A stretch of DNA of 64,000 bases from Arenibacter hampyeongensis (GCF_002909255.1 NZ_PIOB01000001.1:186001-250000); one strand, 5' to 3'; counted from the stretch's first letter, positions 9,192-18,771 are shown. Made by a program: numbers and translations. The notes: generated by a model not told the origin, from the sequence alone.

Positions 9192-9634
9192 CCCTTCTTT
9201 ATCAAAGCCTCGGTTTTAAGAACATAAATACGACTTTCTTTTTCCTTAAAGCCTAAACTTTTGTATAGATTAATAGCCTCAATCCTCTTGTCGGCACTGA
9301 AAAGAAGGATTTCGGTAAGGCCCTTTTCCTTTCCCACGGTCACCAATTTTTCCATGAGCTTCCTGCCAATGCCTTGGCCCCTGTGCTCTATATCCACAAC
9401 CACATCCTCAACCCAACCTTTAATACCAGATATAACAGTATAGGTACACATTAAGGCCATTCCCAAAACCTTTTTGCCTTCCTGACAATACACCAGGCAT
9501 ATGGGGTTTTCTGGATCAAGCACATGTTTAAGGTCTATTTGTTTTATATCGGCATTCAACTGGCGGAACAGTCCGGCCAATTGTTGTTCCATATCAGGGT
9601 TTACTTCTGACTCTTGTAGTAGGGCTATTTTCAT
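9188..9634 (-). CDS. GNAT-family N-acetyltransferase
   Basis: A 148-residue single-domain GNAT. The acetyl-CoA-binding block is VVDIEHRGQGIGRKLMEKLV (Q/RxxGxG/A type), followed by the LFSADKRIEAINLYKSLGFKEKESRIYVL strand-helix-strand typical of motif A/B. The acceptor substrate cannot be told. No signal peptide, so cytoplasmic. It stands alone: the downstream neighbour is a pseudogene on the opposite strand, and a -7 box lies 44 bp upstream. Confidence 0.85.
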   Translation of the reverse strand: MKIALLQESEVNPDMEQQLAGLFRQLNADIKQIDLKHVLDPENPICLVYCQEGKKVLGMALMCTYTVISGIKGWVEDVVVDIEHRGQGIGRKLMEKLVTVGKEKGLTEILLFSADKRIEAINLYKSLGFKEKESRIYVLKTEALIKKG

Positions 9635-9677
9635 GGGTTCTTATTTAATATTTAAAACTTAGGATTATGATAATTTG

Positions 9678-9685
9678 CAAATTTA
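9678..9685 (-). promoter_or_regulatory. -7 promoter box for the GNAT gene
   Basis: TAAATTTG on the minus strand, 44 bp upstream of the ATG. It is an exact TAnnTTTG match without a convincing -33 element. Confidence 0.45.
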
Positions 9686-9706
9686 ATTAAACTTATTTTG
9701 TCATAC

Positions 9707-10489
9707 TTAATAGCCCTCCTTCTTTTGATAAACCTTAACATAGTCTACCATAAAAACATCCGGGAAAATTGTTTTTAATATCTCTTCCTTTTTACCGGGA
9801 TATTCCATACTCAAGATCATATATTCCTCTATATTGGAAATACCGGTAGTGACCTCATAATACTTAAGGCCATCCACATAAAAAATATATTTGTCCGGGA
9901 ACCATTCCAAACCAAAGGTGTGAAAACCTAAACTAACCCCCCTGCGATAACTCTGCATTCCCTTGGTGGATTGCTGGTTGGGTCCGTAGGCCCAATGCAC
10001 ATTGTGAGACACTATATCGGTCCCCAATTTTTTAAAAAACTCCATCACATCTATTTCGGCCCCAAATTTGGCCGGATCCTCCCCTTGACTAATTCCTGGG
10101 GATTGCAACCAAAAGGCTGCCCAAACGCCCTCTGACTTCTGTAATTTGGCCCTACATTCATAATAGCCATATTTGGACATAAACTTCCCCTGGGTACCCA
10201 CAGCGGAGCCCAACAGGGAATCCCCCTTTTTAAGGGCAAATAATTTAAGGTATCCCTTTTCCACTTTTACCGCTTCTTTGGAAACATAGGCAATTGCCCT
10301 AGGACCTATACCTCTAACCGCCCATTTCGTAGTATCCAAAACCTTTCCCTTAAACTGATCTTCCCATACCAATTTATATCCCTCTTTCTCCGGATTAAAC
10401 CGCTTTTTGGACATAGGCCCTTGTGCAGGACGCTGCGCCATGGCAAAATTTACAATAAACAGGAAGCACAATAGAGGTGTTAATTTCAT
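9707..10489 (-). CDS. GH16-family glycoside hydrolase, secreted
   Basis: A 260-residue secreted beta-jelly-roll enzyme. A signal peptide covers residues 1-19 (ending AMA-Q). The catalytic block is EIDVMEFF with Glu145 as nucleophile, Asp147, and Glu150 as acid/base. The Met inserted before the last Glu gives the ExDxxE pattern of the beta-bulge (laminarinase/beta-glucanase) branch. YECRAKLQKSEGVWAAFWL and YIFYVDGLKYYEV are further family blocks. It should cleave beta-1,3/1,4-glucans or galactans, and specificity cannot be told by eye. The ATG at 10489 was chosen because it begins the signal peptide, although the frame stays open for 33 codons upstream. Confidence 0.88.
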   Translation of the reverse strand: MKLTPLLCFLFIVNFAMAQRPAQGPMSKKRFNPEKEGYKLVWEDQFKGKVLDTTKWAVRGIGPRAIAYVSKEAVKVEKGYLKLFALKKGDSLLGSAVGTQGKFMSKYGYYECRAKLQKSEGVWAAFWLQSPGISQGEDPAKFGAEIDVMEFFKKLGTDIVSHNVHWAYGPNQQSTKGMQSYRRGVSLGFHTFGLEWFPDKYIFYVDGLKYYEVTTGISNIEEYMILSMEYPGKKEEILKTIFPDVFMVDYVKVYQKKEGY

Positions 10490-10720
10490 TTTCTCTGATT
10501 TATTACTTTTACTTTCTTGGAGGCAAAAACTATTCGTGGCCTTTATTTCAACTTCAAACGGCATAAATGATCGATGACGTATTACCATTATTGGAAGATG
10601 GCTGATATAGCCAAGTATACAAGAGTATTAGACCAATACCAAGATAACAAAACTGAAACTGCATCTTCTGGCAGATTCTATCAAAAACTGCCATAATCTT
10701 AACCCTAAGGCATATTATTT

Positions 10721-10828
10721 GGGTGTGTCCCTATCGAGCCGGGCTATCCGTTACAAGTCCTCGGCATTCTGTCTGTGGGCTTTTCACTACTATCCCTAAC
10801 ACAAGCATCCGAATTGTATTCGCAATTA
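10721..10828. repeat. Possible dispersed repeat remnant
   Basis: A stretch more GC-rich than its surroundings, containing CTATCGAGCC, TATCCGTTACAAGTCC and GGCTTTTCACTACTATCCC. From memory, such strings recur in intergenic DNA of Flavobacteriaceae, but I cannot verify this. No open frame and no hairpin explain it. It lies between the divergent GH16 and GH43-like genes. The rest of 10490-10922 shows nothing recognisable. Confidence 0.25.
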
Positions 10829-10922
10829 AATTTTGAAGGCTAACCATAAATGGATAAAAAGGAATTATTATCTTCCTTTTTTAAAAGTCCAATTAATCTT
10901 ACACCACCAAAATAACTGCCAT

Positions 10923-11888
10923 ATGAAATTACCGTTACTTCTTCTTGCATCCTTTTTTGTTCTGCTTCAAGCTTGCAAAGACAACCAAAAATCCAAGGAA
11001 AATGTAAAGGAAGATAAGTTGAGTGTTAAATCATTCACTGACTCCGTGCCCTTCCCTGCCGAATTGGTGCAATTTAAAACCCCTGCAGAAAATCCTGTTT
11101 TTACCGGGACCGGTCCGGATTCCTGGGATCAAAAAATTAGGGAAAGAGGGTATATCTTAAAAGAAGGGGATACCTACCATATGTGGTATACCGGCTTCCG
11201 CACGGAAATGGAGTCGCTCTCCCTTGGTTATGCCACCTCCCCGGACGGAATTACATGGACACCTTATCCTAACAATCCAGTTTTTAATAAAAGTTGGACG
11301 GAGGACATGATGGTAATTAAGGTGGATGGCACATATCATATGTTTGCCGAAGGGAAAAACGACGTGGCCCATAGACTATCTTCTACAGATCGCATACAGT
11401 GGACGGACCATGGCTCCCTAGATATGCGTAATGCCAATGGCACCCCTTTGAGCGCAGGACCGTATGGCACCCCAACGGTTTGGTGGGAAAACGACACCTG
11501 GTATCTGTTCTATGAGCGAAATGACTTAGGCATATGGCTCGCCACTTCAAAAGATTTAAAAGTATGGACCAATGAACAAGATGAACCTGTAATAAAAATG
11601 GGGCCCGAAGAATATGATCAATATGGCCTGGCCGTAAACCAGATTATCAAATACAAAGGATGGTACTATGCATATTACCATGGCACCCCTTTTGAAGACT
11701 GGAGCCTTTGGTCCACCAATGTGGCTGCATCAAAAGACTTGGTACATTGGAAAAAATACCCCCAAAATCCGATAATGGAAGAGAACAGATCCAGTGGTAT
11801 CCTAGTCCCGGATGGAAACCTTTTTAGATTATATACCATGCACAATAAGGTGGAGGTTCATTTTCCAAATAGCACAGAAAACAAATAA
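10923..11888 (+). CDS. GH43-like five-bladed propeller lipoprotein
   Basis: A 321-residue lipoprotein (lipobox LLQAC). Repeated blade signatures, GDTYHMWYTGF, GYATSPDGITWT, DGTYHMFAEG, NDTWYLFYERND and ATSKDLKVWT, are those of the five-bladed beta-propeller glycosidases and sugar-binding proteins of the GH43/GH32/GH117 type. The first blade follows a conserved NPVF start. The three catalytic carboxylates cannot be assigned with confidence, so it may be an enzyme or an inactive relative. The ATG at 10923 is chosen over the one at 10833 because it begins the lipoprotein signal. It is divergent from the GH16 gene, suggesting one carbohydrate theme. Confidence 0.75.
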   Translation: MKLPLLLLASFFVLLQACKDNQKSKENVKEDKLSVKSFTDSVPFPAELVQFKTPAENPVFTGTGPDSWDQKIRERGYILKEGDTYHMWYTGFRTEMESLSLGYATSPDGITWTPYPNNPVFNKSWTEDMMVIKVDGTYHMFAEGKNDVAHRLSSTDRIQWTDHGSLDMRNANGTPLSAGPYGTPTVWWENDTWYLFYERNDLGIWLATSKDLKVWTNEQDEPVIKMGPEEYDQYGLAVNQIIKYKGWYYAYYHGTPFEDWSLWSTNVAASKDLVHWKKYPQNPIMEENRSSGILVPDGNLFRLYTMHNKVEVHFPNSTENK

Positions 11889-11950
11889 AAACTACATCAT
11901 TATTAGACCATTTTATTCCTTTAAAAGAGCGCTTCCTAACAATTCTTTGA

Positions 11951-11980
11951 AACCAAGAATTAAACCGCTTGGTTGGTTTT
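11951..11980 (+). terminator. Weak terminator-like hairpin after the GH43-like gene
   Basis: AACCAAG and CTTGGTT form a 7-bp stem with a 10-nt loop, followed by GGTTTTAATT. The T run is short. It lies about 60 bp after the stop codon. Confidence 0.35.
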
Positions 11981-12287
11981 AATTATAAAACTGGCCGAAG
12001 TGAACTATATAGTTTCGTTATAAAACGACACAAGATCTATGAAACACCTATATTTTACCGTTAAAGTGAAGAATTAAAGGGGAAAACGACTACCCAGTCT
12101 AATTGGACTGTGTAAAATGATTAATTTTTTAGGGTGTTCATACCTATTTTTTTTTCGATTGGAAGTTATTTCAAGTACCCAAACCAGCTATTATCACCCA
12201 ACCTTAATTATTTGCCAGCCGCTACCCTGTTCTGCTCTACTTGGCGCACCAACTTTAAACAAGTTTCATTAAAATCTAAACAAAAAA

Positions 12288-12366
12288 AGTCCTGCGAGGT
12301 TGTTACCGACACACTAAAATGAATTTTAGGTTGGTTAATTCGGTGTCGATTAAACCTTGCAGGACT
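12288..12366. repeat. Long imperfect inverted repeat related to the REP units
   Basis: The arms AGTCCTGCGAGGTT and AACCTTGCAGGACT pair with one mismatch. An inner CGACAC/GTGTCG pair extends the structure over 79 bp. The outer arm closely resembles the CCTGCAAGGTT arm of the palindromes around 19.5-20.6 kb. It is probably a decayed or distant member of the same repeat family. The remainder of 11981-12438 shows no gene. Confidence 0.55.
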
Positions 12367-12438
12367 ACAGTAAAGGTTGGTGGTTATTAAAAATTACAAA
12401 GCATTGGTATTGAACTTTGTGCTGTATTTGCCTGAGAG

Positions 12439-13248
12439 TTATTTTCTCTTCAAACAATATTCGATCCCGCCGACCAAATGTTGACGGAAATTAAGATCGT
12501 CATAGGCTTCATCCGTATGTCCCAAGCCTGTATAGAAGGCTCGGCCCCCGTCATACTCATGGTACCATGCTATGGGGTGATTGTCCCCATTTTTTCCTCC
12601 TTCATAGGAGCTTTCGTCCAGCTTCATGAGCACATGAAGGTCAGGATTTATATTTTTGTAATTGTACCATTCATCAAAATGGGTCCAAATATTGGCCAAA
12701 TGTTTGGTAGCAGGATGGTTATGGTCCACCACGTCTATTGTGGCAGTTTGTTGCTTAGGATGACTCAAAAAATAAGCTCCTACCAATTTACCGTACCATG
12801 GCCATTCATATTCTGTATCAGCCGCAGCATGCACCCCCATATAACTGCCGCCATTTTGTATGTATTTCTCAAAAGCAGTCTGCTCCGCATCACCCAATAC
12901 ATCCATGGTAGTACTTAAAAATACCACCAATTTGAACTTCTTAAGATTATCACTATGAAATTGAAGTGAATCCTCAGTATGTGTAACTGCAAAATTATTG
13001 GCCACTCCCAATTTTACGAAAGTAGCTACCCCTTTTTCTATAGACTTATGGCGAAATCCGTTGGTTTTAGTAAATACCAACACTCGATCTTTGGCCAATG
13101 TGTTGGCCGATATTATTTTTTCAGGGATTTGAACGGTTTGAGTATGTAGATTCGGATTCAAGGTCACCTCTTCCTGAATCTTGGTACTGCCACAACCAAC
13201 CACAAAAACTAGTGCTATTAATGTAATAGTACATTTATATAAGCGCAT
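12439..13248 (-). CDS. ThuA-like domain lipoprotein
   Basis: A 269-residue lipoprotein (lipobox VVGCG). RVLVFTKTNGFRHKSI opens a ThuA-like (class I glutamine amidotransferase-like) fold. VFLSTTMDVLGDAEQ, GGSYMGVHAAADTEYEW and PIAWYHEYDGGRAFYTGLGHTDEAY are conserved blocks of the family. ThuA proteins are linked to trehalose and other disaccharide catabolism in rhizobia. In Bacteroidota they are secreted and lie near Gfo/Idh/MocA oxidoreductases, such as the one 4 kb away here. The reaction is not established. It seems to be transcribed alone. Confidence 0.85.
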   Translation of the reverse strand: MRLYKCTITLIALVFVVGCGSTKIQEEVTLNPNLHTQTVQIPEKIISANTLAKDRVLVFTKTNGFRHKSIEKGVATFVKLGVANNFAVTHTEDSLQFHSDNLKKFKLVVFLSTTMDVLGDAEQTAFEKYIQNGGSYMGVHAAADTEYEWPWYGKLVGAYFLSHPKQQTATIDVVDHNHPATKHLANIWTHFDEWYNYKNINPDLHVLMKLDESSYEGGKNGDNHPIAWYHEYDGGRAFYTGLGHTDEAYDDLNFRQHLVGGIEYCLKRK

Positions 13249-13501
13249 AAAATTTATTGATTATCAATTTGAAGTTCTAAATATCTAAAATTTACGGCTA
13301 CCAAACACAAAATTTACCATTAATTCCAAAATAAATTACAGTTTTCACAATAAGACCGCTACTTGTTAGAAATAAAATTAACAATAGCATGAATTATCTA
13401 CAACACTATAACACTGATAAACCGAAGGGTAGAGTACCGTTTGCATAAACTCCGTACAATTAAATTAGACCGGGAGACCTAATAAACCTTATTTAAGTAA
13501 C

Positions 13502-14392
13502 CTAACCGTTAGCCAAAGACATTAGGTACTTTTTAGGTGTGGTACTATACTTTTTCTTAAAGGCCGCTATAAAGTGACTGGAGGTACTATAACCTACTTT
13601 TAGGCCCACCTCGTTTACATTATGCTTCCCGGATTCCAACATTTTACGGGCATATTCCATTTTGTAATCGAATAAAAAACTATACACAGAGTCCCCATAT
13701 ATTTGTTTGAAGCCTTCTTTCAATTTTTTTAGACTTAGTCCAATTTCTTCGGATAACTCTTGTAAACTTGGGGGTTCCGCCATTCTAGCAATAATTATTT
13801 CCTTGGCATTCCTAATTCGCTTAACGTTGTCCTCATCCACCAAAAAAGGACATTGTTCCACATCGGCATCCTGACTTTTATTAAAATAAAGCGAAATTAA
13901 TTCGTAAACCTTACCTTTTATATACAACTCCTTAATGGATCGATGCAGGTTATAATTCATAACCTGACTCAAAACTACCGCTATTGCCGGTGATACGGCT
14001 TCCTGTGAATAATACTTCTTATCTTTATTGTCGGAACTTAAGAAAGGAATATAGTCGGCCTCCCTGGAAAATAAAGAGTGGAACTTACGAATGGTCATGA
14101 CAATAGAGACCATCCAAGAATTGGCGTTTAGGACAAGATTAAGTGGTAAGTCTACCTGGGTATTGTACAACAAGAGGGAGTTGTCTTCCATAACTTCCAA
14201 GGCATATCTACCCTCATTAAAAATAAACTTGGCCGCGCCCTTTAAACAGAAATGGAACTGTATAAAAGAACTGTCAATCTCTCTCGTAACCGTCTGATTG
14301 TAAATACTATCGTTCTGAATTTTCATTACATAGAATCCATCTTCAATAAATACTTCCTCAAAAGACCCTTGAGCGATATTTTCTTCCTCCAT
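13502..14392 (-). CDS. AraC-family transcriptional regulator
   Basis: A 296-residue regulator with a C-terminal double helix-turn-helix (about 195-296): LQELSEEIGLSLKKLKEGF and then VNEVGLKVGYSTSSHFIAAF, ending in a PKKYL motif. The N-terminal part (about 1-180) is a ligand or dimerisation domain without an identifiable ligand. It is divergent from hemA across about 200 bp. This position suggests that it controls the heme operon, perhaps in response to iron or heme, as PchR-like AraC proteins do. That link is an inference from context only. Confidence 0.85.
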   Translation of the reverse strand: MEEENIAQGSFEEVFIEDGFYVMKIQNDSIYNQTVTREIDSSFIQFHFCLKGAAKFIFNEGRYALEVMEDNSLLLYNTQVDLPLNLVLNANSWMVSIVMTIRKFHSLFSREADYIPFLSSDNKDKKYYSQEAVSPAIAVVLSQVMNYNLHRSIKELYIKGKVYELISLYFNKSQDADVEQCPFLVDEDNVKRIRNAKEIIIARMAEPPSLQELSEEIGLSLKKLKEGFKQIYGDSVYSFLFDYKMEYARKMLESGKHNVNEVGLKVGYSTSSHFIAAFKKKYSTTPKKYLMSLANG

Positions 14393-14568
14393 GTCGACTT
14401 TATATTAAAATTAACTATTTAGAAACATTCTAAATTAACCAAAGTGTAATTCCTCTTAACACCGCTAAAATATAGTATTTCAAGCGTTTTGATATATAAA
14501 ATAGCGTTAAAAAACCACAAACGATACTTATTGTTCCTCTAGCGTTATTTTTATTTGGTAGTTGACCC

Positions 14569-14576
14569 TAAATTTG
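14569..14576 (+). promoter_or_regulatory. -7 promoter box of the heme operon
   Basis: An exact TAAATTTG (TAnnTTTG) 20 bp before the ATG at 14597. It lies downstream of an alternative in-frame start at 14555, so that earlier start would precede transcription. No good -33 box at the usual distance. Confidence 0.55.
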
Positions 14577-14596
14577 TGGCGCTCTCAAGAGTACTT

Positions 14597-15853
14597 ATGA
14601 AAGATTACCATATTTCCAAACATAGTTCGTTATATACCATTGGCCTTAACTACAAAAAGGCCGATGCCGAAGTACGTGGTAAATTTAGCTTGGATGAGAA
14701 CGCTATTAACCGACTTTTGGAACAAGCGAAACTCATTGGGATAGACGGACTATTGGTGACTTCTACATGTAATCGTACCGAATTACATGGGTTTGCCCAA
14801 CATCCCTTTCAACTTATAAAATTATTATGCGACAATACCCAAGGCACCGTGGAGGAATTCCAAGAGGTAGCCTATGTGTATAAGAATAATGACGCTATCA
14901 ACCATCTTTTTAGAATGGGTACGGGATTGGACAGTCAAATCCTGGGCGATTTTGAAATTATCAGTCAATTACGACAAAGTTTCAATCGATCCAAAAAACT
15001 AAATATTGCCAATCCGTTCTTGGAACGTTTGTGCAATTCCGTAATCCAAGCCAGTAAAAGAATAAAAAACGAAACCGATATTTCTTCTGGTGCCACATCA
15101 GTAGCCTTTGCCTCGGTACAATACATCATAAATAATATCCACGATATTTCAGAAAAGAATATTCTGTTGTTCGGGACAGGGAAAATAGGCAGAAATACCT
15201 GTGAGAATTTAATTAAGCATACTAAAAATTCGCACATCACCTTAATAAACCGTACCAAGGATAAGGCGGAGCGTATAGCTGGTAAATTTAATTTAATAGT
15301 GAAGAACTACGGGGACCTACAGACAGAAATTCGAAATACTGACGTCCTTATAGTGGCCACGGGTGCCCAATCTCCCACGATTTCTAAAGAATTGATCTAC
15401 ACTAAAAAACCTTTGTTGATCTTGGACCTGTCCATTCCCAAAAATGTATCGGACGATGTATCAGATCTGGAAAATGTAACTGTAATTCATCTGGATCACC
15501 TATCGCAAATGACCGATGATACACTTGAGAAAAGAAAAGAATCCGTACCCCGCGCCGAAGTGATTATTGAAGAAGTAAAGGAAGAATTTATTAAATGGTT
15601 GGAAACTAGGAAATTTGCTCCCGTCATCAAGGCTTTAAAGAAAAAATTAAAGACTATGAAGGATGAGGAATTGGACTTCCAAAGCAAAAAGCTAAGCGAT
15701 TTCAACTCCGTTCAAGCCGATATTATCTCGGAACGCATCATTCAGAAAATTACCAAACAATTTGCCAATCACCTTAAAGATACCGAAATAGATTCCGATA
15801 CCAGTTTAGAGCTTATACAACGAGTTTTTCAACTAGAATTGGAGTCTAAATGA
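14597..15853 (+). CDS. hemA: Glutamyl-tRNA reductase
   Basis: A 418-residue enzyme that reduces glutamyl-tRNA(Glu) to glutamate-1-semialdehyde with NADPH, the first committed step of the C5 heme pathway. The catalytic cysteine lies in LVTSTCNRTELHG. GTGLDSQILGDFEI follows in the catalytic domain. The NADPH Rossmann domain contains ILLFGTGKIGRNTCENL, and a C-terminal helical dimerisation domain completes the usual length. The start at 14597 is favoured by the -7 box at 14569. First gene of the hem operon: its stop overlaps the hemC start by 4 bp (ATGA), so translation is likely coupled. Confidence 0.95.
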   Translation: MKDYHISKHSSLYTIGLNYKKADAEVRGKFSLDENAINRLLEQAKLIGIDGLLVTSTCNRTELHGFAQHPFQLIKLLCDNTQGTVEEFQEVAYVYKNNDAINHLFRMGTGLDSQILGDFEIISQLRQSFNRSKKLNIANPFLERLCNSVIQASKRIKNETDISSGATSVAFASVQYIINNIHDISEKNILLFGTGKIGRNTCENLIKHTKNSHITLINRTKDKAERIAGKFNLIVKNYGDLQTEIRNTDVLIVATGAQSPTISKELIYTKKPLLILDLSIPKNVSDDVSDLENVTVIHLDHLSQMTDDTLEKRKESVPRAEVIIEEVKEEFIKWLETRKFAPVIKALKKKLKTMKDEELDFQSKKLSDFNSVQADIISERIIQKITKQFANHLKDTEIDSDTSLELIQRVFQLELESK

Positions 15854-16761
15854 TTAAAACAATACGAATTGGTACCCGTGATAGTCAGTTGGCACTCTGG
15901 CAAGCCCACACCGTTCAGGACCAATTGAAGGCTTTAGGCTTTAACACCGAAATAATTTCAGTTAAATCTACCGGAGATCTGCTTTTGGATAAGCCGTTGT
16001 ACGAACTTGGCATCACCGGAATATTTACCAAAACACTGGATATCGCCATGATCAATGGCACTGTCGATATCGCCGTGCACTCCATGAAAGACGTACCTAC
16101 CCGTCTTCCCAAAGGAATTGTACAGAGTGCGGTACTACCAAGGGCAAATACCCAAGATATATTAGTATACAAGGATCTGGATTTTTTAAATTCCAACGGC
16201 ACAATTGCCACCGGAAGCTTACGAAGACAGGCACAATGGTTGCATAAATACCCATCACACAAAGTTGTGGATATACGGGGAAACGTAAACACCCGGCTTC
16301 AAAAACTTCAGGACAATCCTTGGAACGGGGCCATATTTGCAAAGGCGGGTTTGGAGCGTATTGAGGTTCTGCCTCAAAACCATATAGATTTGGATTGGAT
16401 GGTTCCTGCACCGGCCCAAGGAGCCATGGTTGTTGTTAGCATGGACAACGACACGTTTTCAACAGAGGCAGTTCGAAGGTTGAACGACACAGCTACGGAT
16501 ATATGTACCCATGTGGAGCGAGAATTTCTACAAGTATTGGAGGGAGGCTGCACTGCACCTATAGGGGCTTTGGCCAAAATAGAACAAAACAAACTCTATT
16601 TTGATGGTATACTACTTTCTTTGGATGGAAAACGGAAATTAATGGTCAAAAAATCTATTCCCGCCCAAGACTATATCAACTTTGGCAAGTTGTGTGCCCA
16701 AGAAATATTGGACAATGGAGGCAAAGAATTGATGGTGGAGATAAAAAAGCAATTGGCATGA
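15850..16761 (+). CDS. hemC: Hydroxymethylbilane synthase
   Basis: A 303-residue porphobilinogen deaminase that joins four porphobilinogen units into hydroxymethylbilane. The N-terminus IRIGTRDSQLALWQA, the VHSMKDVPT block with its catalytic Asp, ATGSLRRQAQW, and the EFLQVLEGGCTAPIGA motif, whose Cys binds the dipyrromethane cofactor, are all present. Length normal. It overlaps hemA by 4 bp and precedes hemD by about 30 bp. Confidence 0.96.
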   Translation: MIKTIRIGTRDSQLALWQAHTVQDQLKALGFNTEIISVKSTGDLLLDKPLYELGITGIFTKTLDIAMINGTVDIAVHSMKDVPTRLPKGIVQSAVLPRANTQDILVYKDLDFLNSNGTIATGSLRRQAQWLHKYPSHKVVDIRGNVNTRLQKLQDNPWNGAIFAKAGLERIEVLPQNHIDLDWMVPAPAQGAMVVVSMDNDTFSTEAVRRLNDTATDICTHVEREFLQVLEGGCTAPIGALAKIEQNKLYFDGILLSLDGKRKLMVKKSIPAQDYINFGKLCAQEILDNGGKELMVEIKKQLA

Positions 16762-16792
16762 CCCCATCTTGGGAATTACAAACCATAGTAAC

Positions 16793-17470
16793 ATGAGCAT
16801 GACCGTTCTTTCTACGAAAATCCTAACTGCCTCCCAAAAAGCAATACTGACCAATGCCAATATTACAGTGGAAGATTATGATGCCACTAATATTGAATTC
16901 ATAACACCCAAAATAGACCCAGTTTTTAAAAATATCATATTTACTAGCCAAAATACGATAAAGGCTTTTCTGAATATAGTAAGTCCCAAAAACCTCAAAA
17001 AAAATTCCTATTCTGCTTTTTGCGTTGGGGAAAAAACAAAGTTGGTTTTAGAAAAAAATGGCATAAATGTCTTGGAAATGGCCAATTATGGAGCAGAATT
17101 GGCCGAAATTTTGGTAAATAAGCACTCAAATGAAACTTTCTTGTTTTTGTGCGGTGATAAACGTCGGAATGAAATTCCCTCCTATTTAACAAAGCACAAG
17201 GTGGCATTTAAGGAGCAGACCGTATATCAAAATACCCCAAACCATCTTACCTTTGACACCAATTTCGATGGTATTCTGTTTTTTAGTCCCAGCGGCATTG
17301 AAAGCTTTGTAGCCAGAAATAATTTAAAGAATAGTGTTGCATTTTGTATTGGAACCACCACCGCCTCAGAAGCCCAAAAACACACCAAAAATATAATCAT
17401 TGCCCAAAAGCCAACGATAGAAAGTGTCTTGGAAAGGGTTATAGGCACATTAAAAATAAAAAGCAATTAA
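16793..17470 (+). CDS. hemD: Uroporphyrinogen-III synthase
   Basis: A 225-residue protein with the weak sequence conservation typical of HemD. The visible signs are [11 protein letters not shown] at the start, [28 protein letters not shown], a mid-protein [12 protein letters not shown] and a late [13 protein letters not shown] block. It closes hydroxymethylbilane with inversion of ring D. Position between hemC and hemE strongly supports the call. The start is placed at the ATG at 16793; 16769 and 16799 are alternatives. Confidence 0.88.
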   Translation: MSMTVLSTKILTASQKAILTNANITVEDYDATNIEFITPKIDPVFKNIIFTSQNTIKAFLNIVSPKNLKKNSYSAFCVGEKTKLVLEKNGINVLEMANYGAELAEILVNKHSNETFLFLCGDKRRNEIPSYLTKHKVAFKEQTVYQNTPNHLTFDTNFDGILFFSPSGIESFVARNNLKNSVAFCIGTTTASEAQKHTKNIIIAQKPTIESVLERVIGTLKIKSN

Positions 17471-17485
17471 ACCGGCACACCCAAC

Positions 17486-17521
17486 AACTGTCGCTTGATG
17501 GTATACCATCAAGCGACAGTT
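17486..17521. repeat. 36-bp perfect palindrome between hemD and hemE
   Basis: Both arms read AACTGTCGCTTGATGGTA as written and in reverse complement, with no spacer, centred between 17503 and 17504. It lies 16 bp after the hemD stop and 36 bp before the hemE ATG. As RNA it would form a very stable hairpin with a small loop. It could attenuate or stabilise the mRNA, or be a mobile palindromic unit. Confidence 0.9.
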
Positions 17522-17556
17522 TAAAAATGGGTAGGCAAGAAGAACACCTAAAAATT

Positions 17557-18588
17557 ATGAGCATTAAAAACGATTTATTCTTAAGAGCATTAAAAGGAGA
17601 AACCGTAGAGCGCCCACCAGTTTGGATGATGCGCCAGGCAGGAAGATATCTACCGGAATTTATGGCAATCCGTGACAAGTACGACTTCTTTACCCGATGC
17701 CGTACGCCGGAATTGGCCAGTGAAATTACGGTACAACCCATACGCCGCTACGGAATGGATGCTGCAATTTTGTTCAGCGATATTTTGGTGATTCCCCAGG
17801 CGATGAACATAGAGGTTCAGATGAAACCTAATTTTGGCCCTTATTTGCCAAATCCGGTAACGGACCAAAAAGGAGTGGACGAAGTTATTGTCCCTGATGT
17901 GAACGTGGAATTGGATTATGTAATGCAGGCCATTAAAGCTACAAAGGAACTTTTGAACAATGATATTCCCTTAATCGGGTTTGCCGGCTCACCTTGGACC
18001 ATATTATGCTATGTAGTACAAGGCCAGGGTAGCAAAACCTTTGACAAGGCCAAGGAATTCTGTTTTACCAATCCAGTTGCGGCACATCAGCTACTGCAAA
18101 AAATCACCGATACTACCATTGCCTATCTAAAGGCAAAGGTGAAGGCCGGTGTCGATGCCGTACAGGTGTTCGATTCCTGGGGCGGTATGCTGTCCCCAGT
18201 GGATTACCAAGAATTTTCATTCCAATATATGCAACAGATTATAGATGCCCTAAAGGACGAGGCTCCCGTAATCATTTTTGGTAAAGGATGCTGGTTCGCC
18301 TTGGGCGATATGGCCAAATCAGGAGCTGCTGCCCTAGGAGTGGACTGGACCTGTTCCGCGCGCAATGCACGTTACCTTTCAGGAGGCAATATAACCCTTC
18401 AGGGTAATTTTGACCCGGCAAGATTGCTTTCTCCACCAGCAGTAATCAAAAAAATGGTAACTCAAATGATCAATGAGTTCGGCAAGGATAAATATGTAGT
18501 AAATCTTGGTCACGGTATTTTGCCCAATGTTCCCTTGGACAACGCCAAGGCCTTTATAGACGCGGTAAAGGAGTACCGACAGAATTAG
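17557..18588 (+). CDS. hemE: Uroporphyrinogen decarboxylase
   Basis: A 343-residue enzyme that removes the four acetate carboxyls of uroporphyrinogen III to give coproporphyrinogen III. The signature [17 protein letters not shown] opens the barrel. [31 protein letters not shown] and [13 protein letters not shown] follow, and [11 protein letters not shown] lies near the C-terminus. Length matches the family (about 340). The ATG at 17557 gives the usual N-terminus; an in-frame ATG at 17527 would add 10 residues. A perfect palindrome stands just upstream. Confidence 0.95.
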   Translation: MSIKNDLFLRALKGETVERPPVWMMRQAGRYLPEFMAIRDKYDFFTRCRTPELASEITVQPIRRYGMDAAILFSDILVIPQAMNIEVQMKPNFGPYLPNPVTDQKGVDEVIVPDVNVELDYVMQAIKATKELLNNDIPLIGFAGSPWTILCYVVQGQGSKTFDKAKEFCFTNPVAAHQLLQKITDTTIAYLKAKVKAGVDAVQVFDSWGGMLSPVDYQEFSFQYMQQIIDALKDEAPVIIFGKGCWFALGDMAKSGAAALGVDWTCSARNARYLSGGNITLQGNFDPARLLSPPAVIKKMVTQMINEFGKDKYVVNLGHGILPNVPLDNAKAFIDAVKEYRQN

Positions 18589-18598
18589 AAGGGCGTAT

Positions 18599-18628
18599 CC
18601 CTTTTTTATTCCTTTCAGGAAAAAAGGG
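18599..18628 (+). terminator. Hairpin after hemE
   Basis: CCCTTTTTT and AAAAAAGGG form a 9-bp stem with a 12-nt loop, 10 bp after the hemE stop. No T run follows on the plus strand, so termination may be only partial, with hemF and the rest still reached. Confidence 0.4.
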
Positions 18629-18771
18629 TCGCGCTTTCCGTTATATCTTTTATTTTTATTGAAGCATAATTTCGTGGCACCGTTTAAAACATTAAAGTTA
18701 CGCCCCTAACCGCATTCTTTCAGATAAAAATAAAAGGATGTCACTACAATCGCTTACGCAAAACCAATAGT

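Noticed and set aside
14555..14596. Upstream in-frame start of hemA
   Set aside because: The -7 promoter box at 14569 lies downstream of it, and the usual HemA N-terminus begins after 14597.
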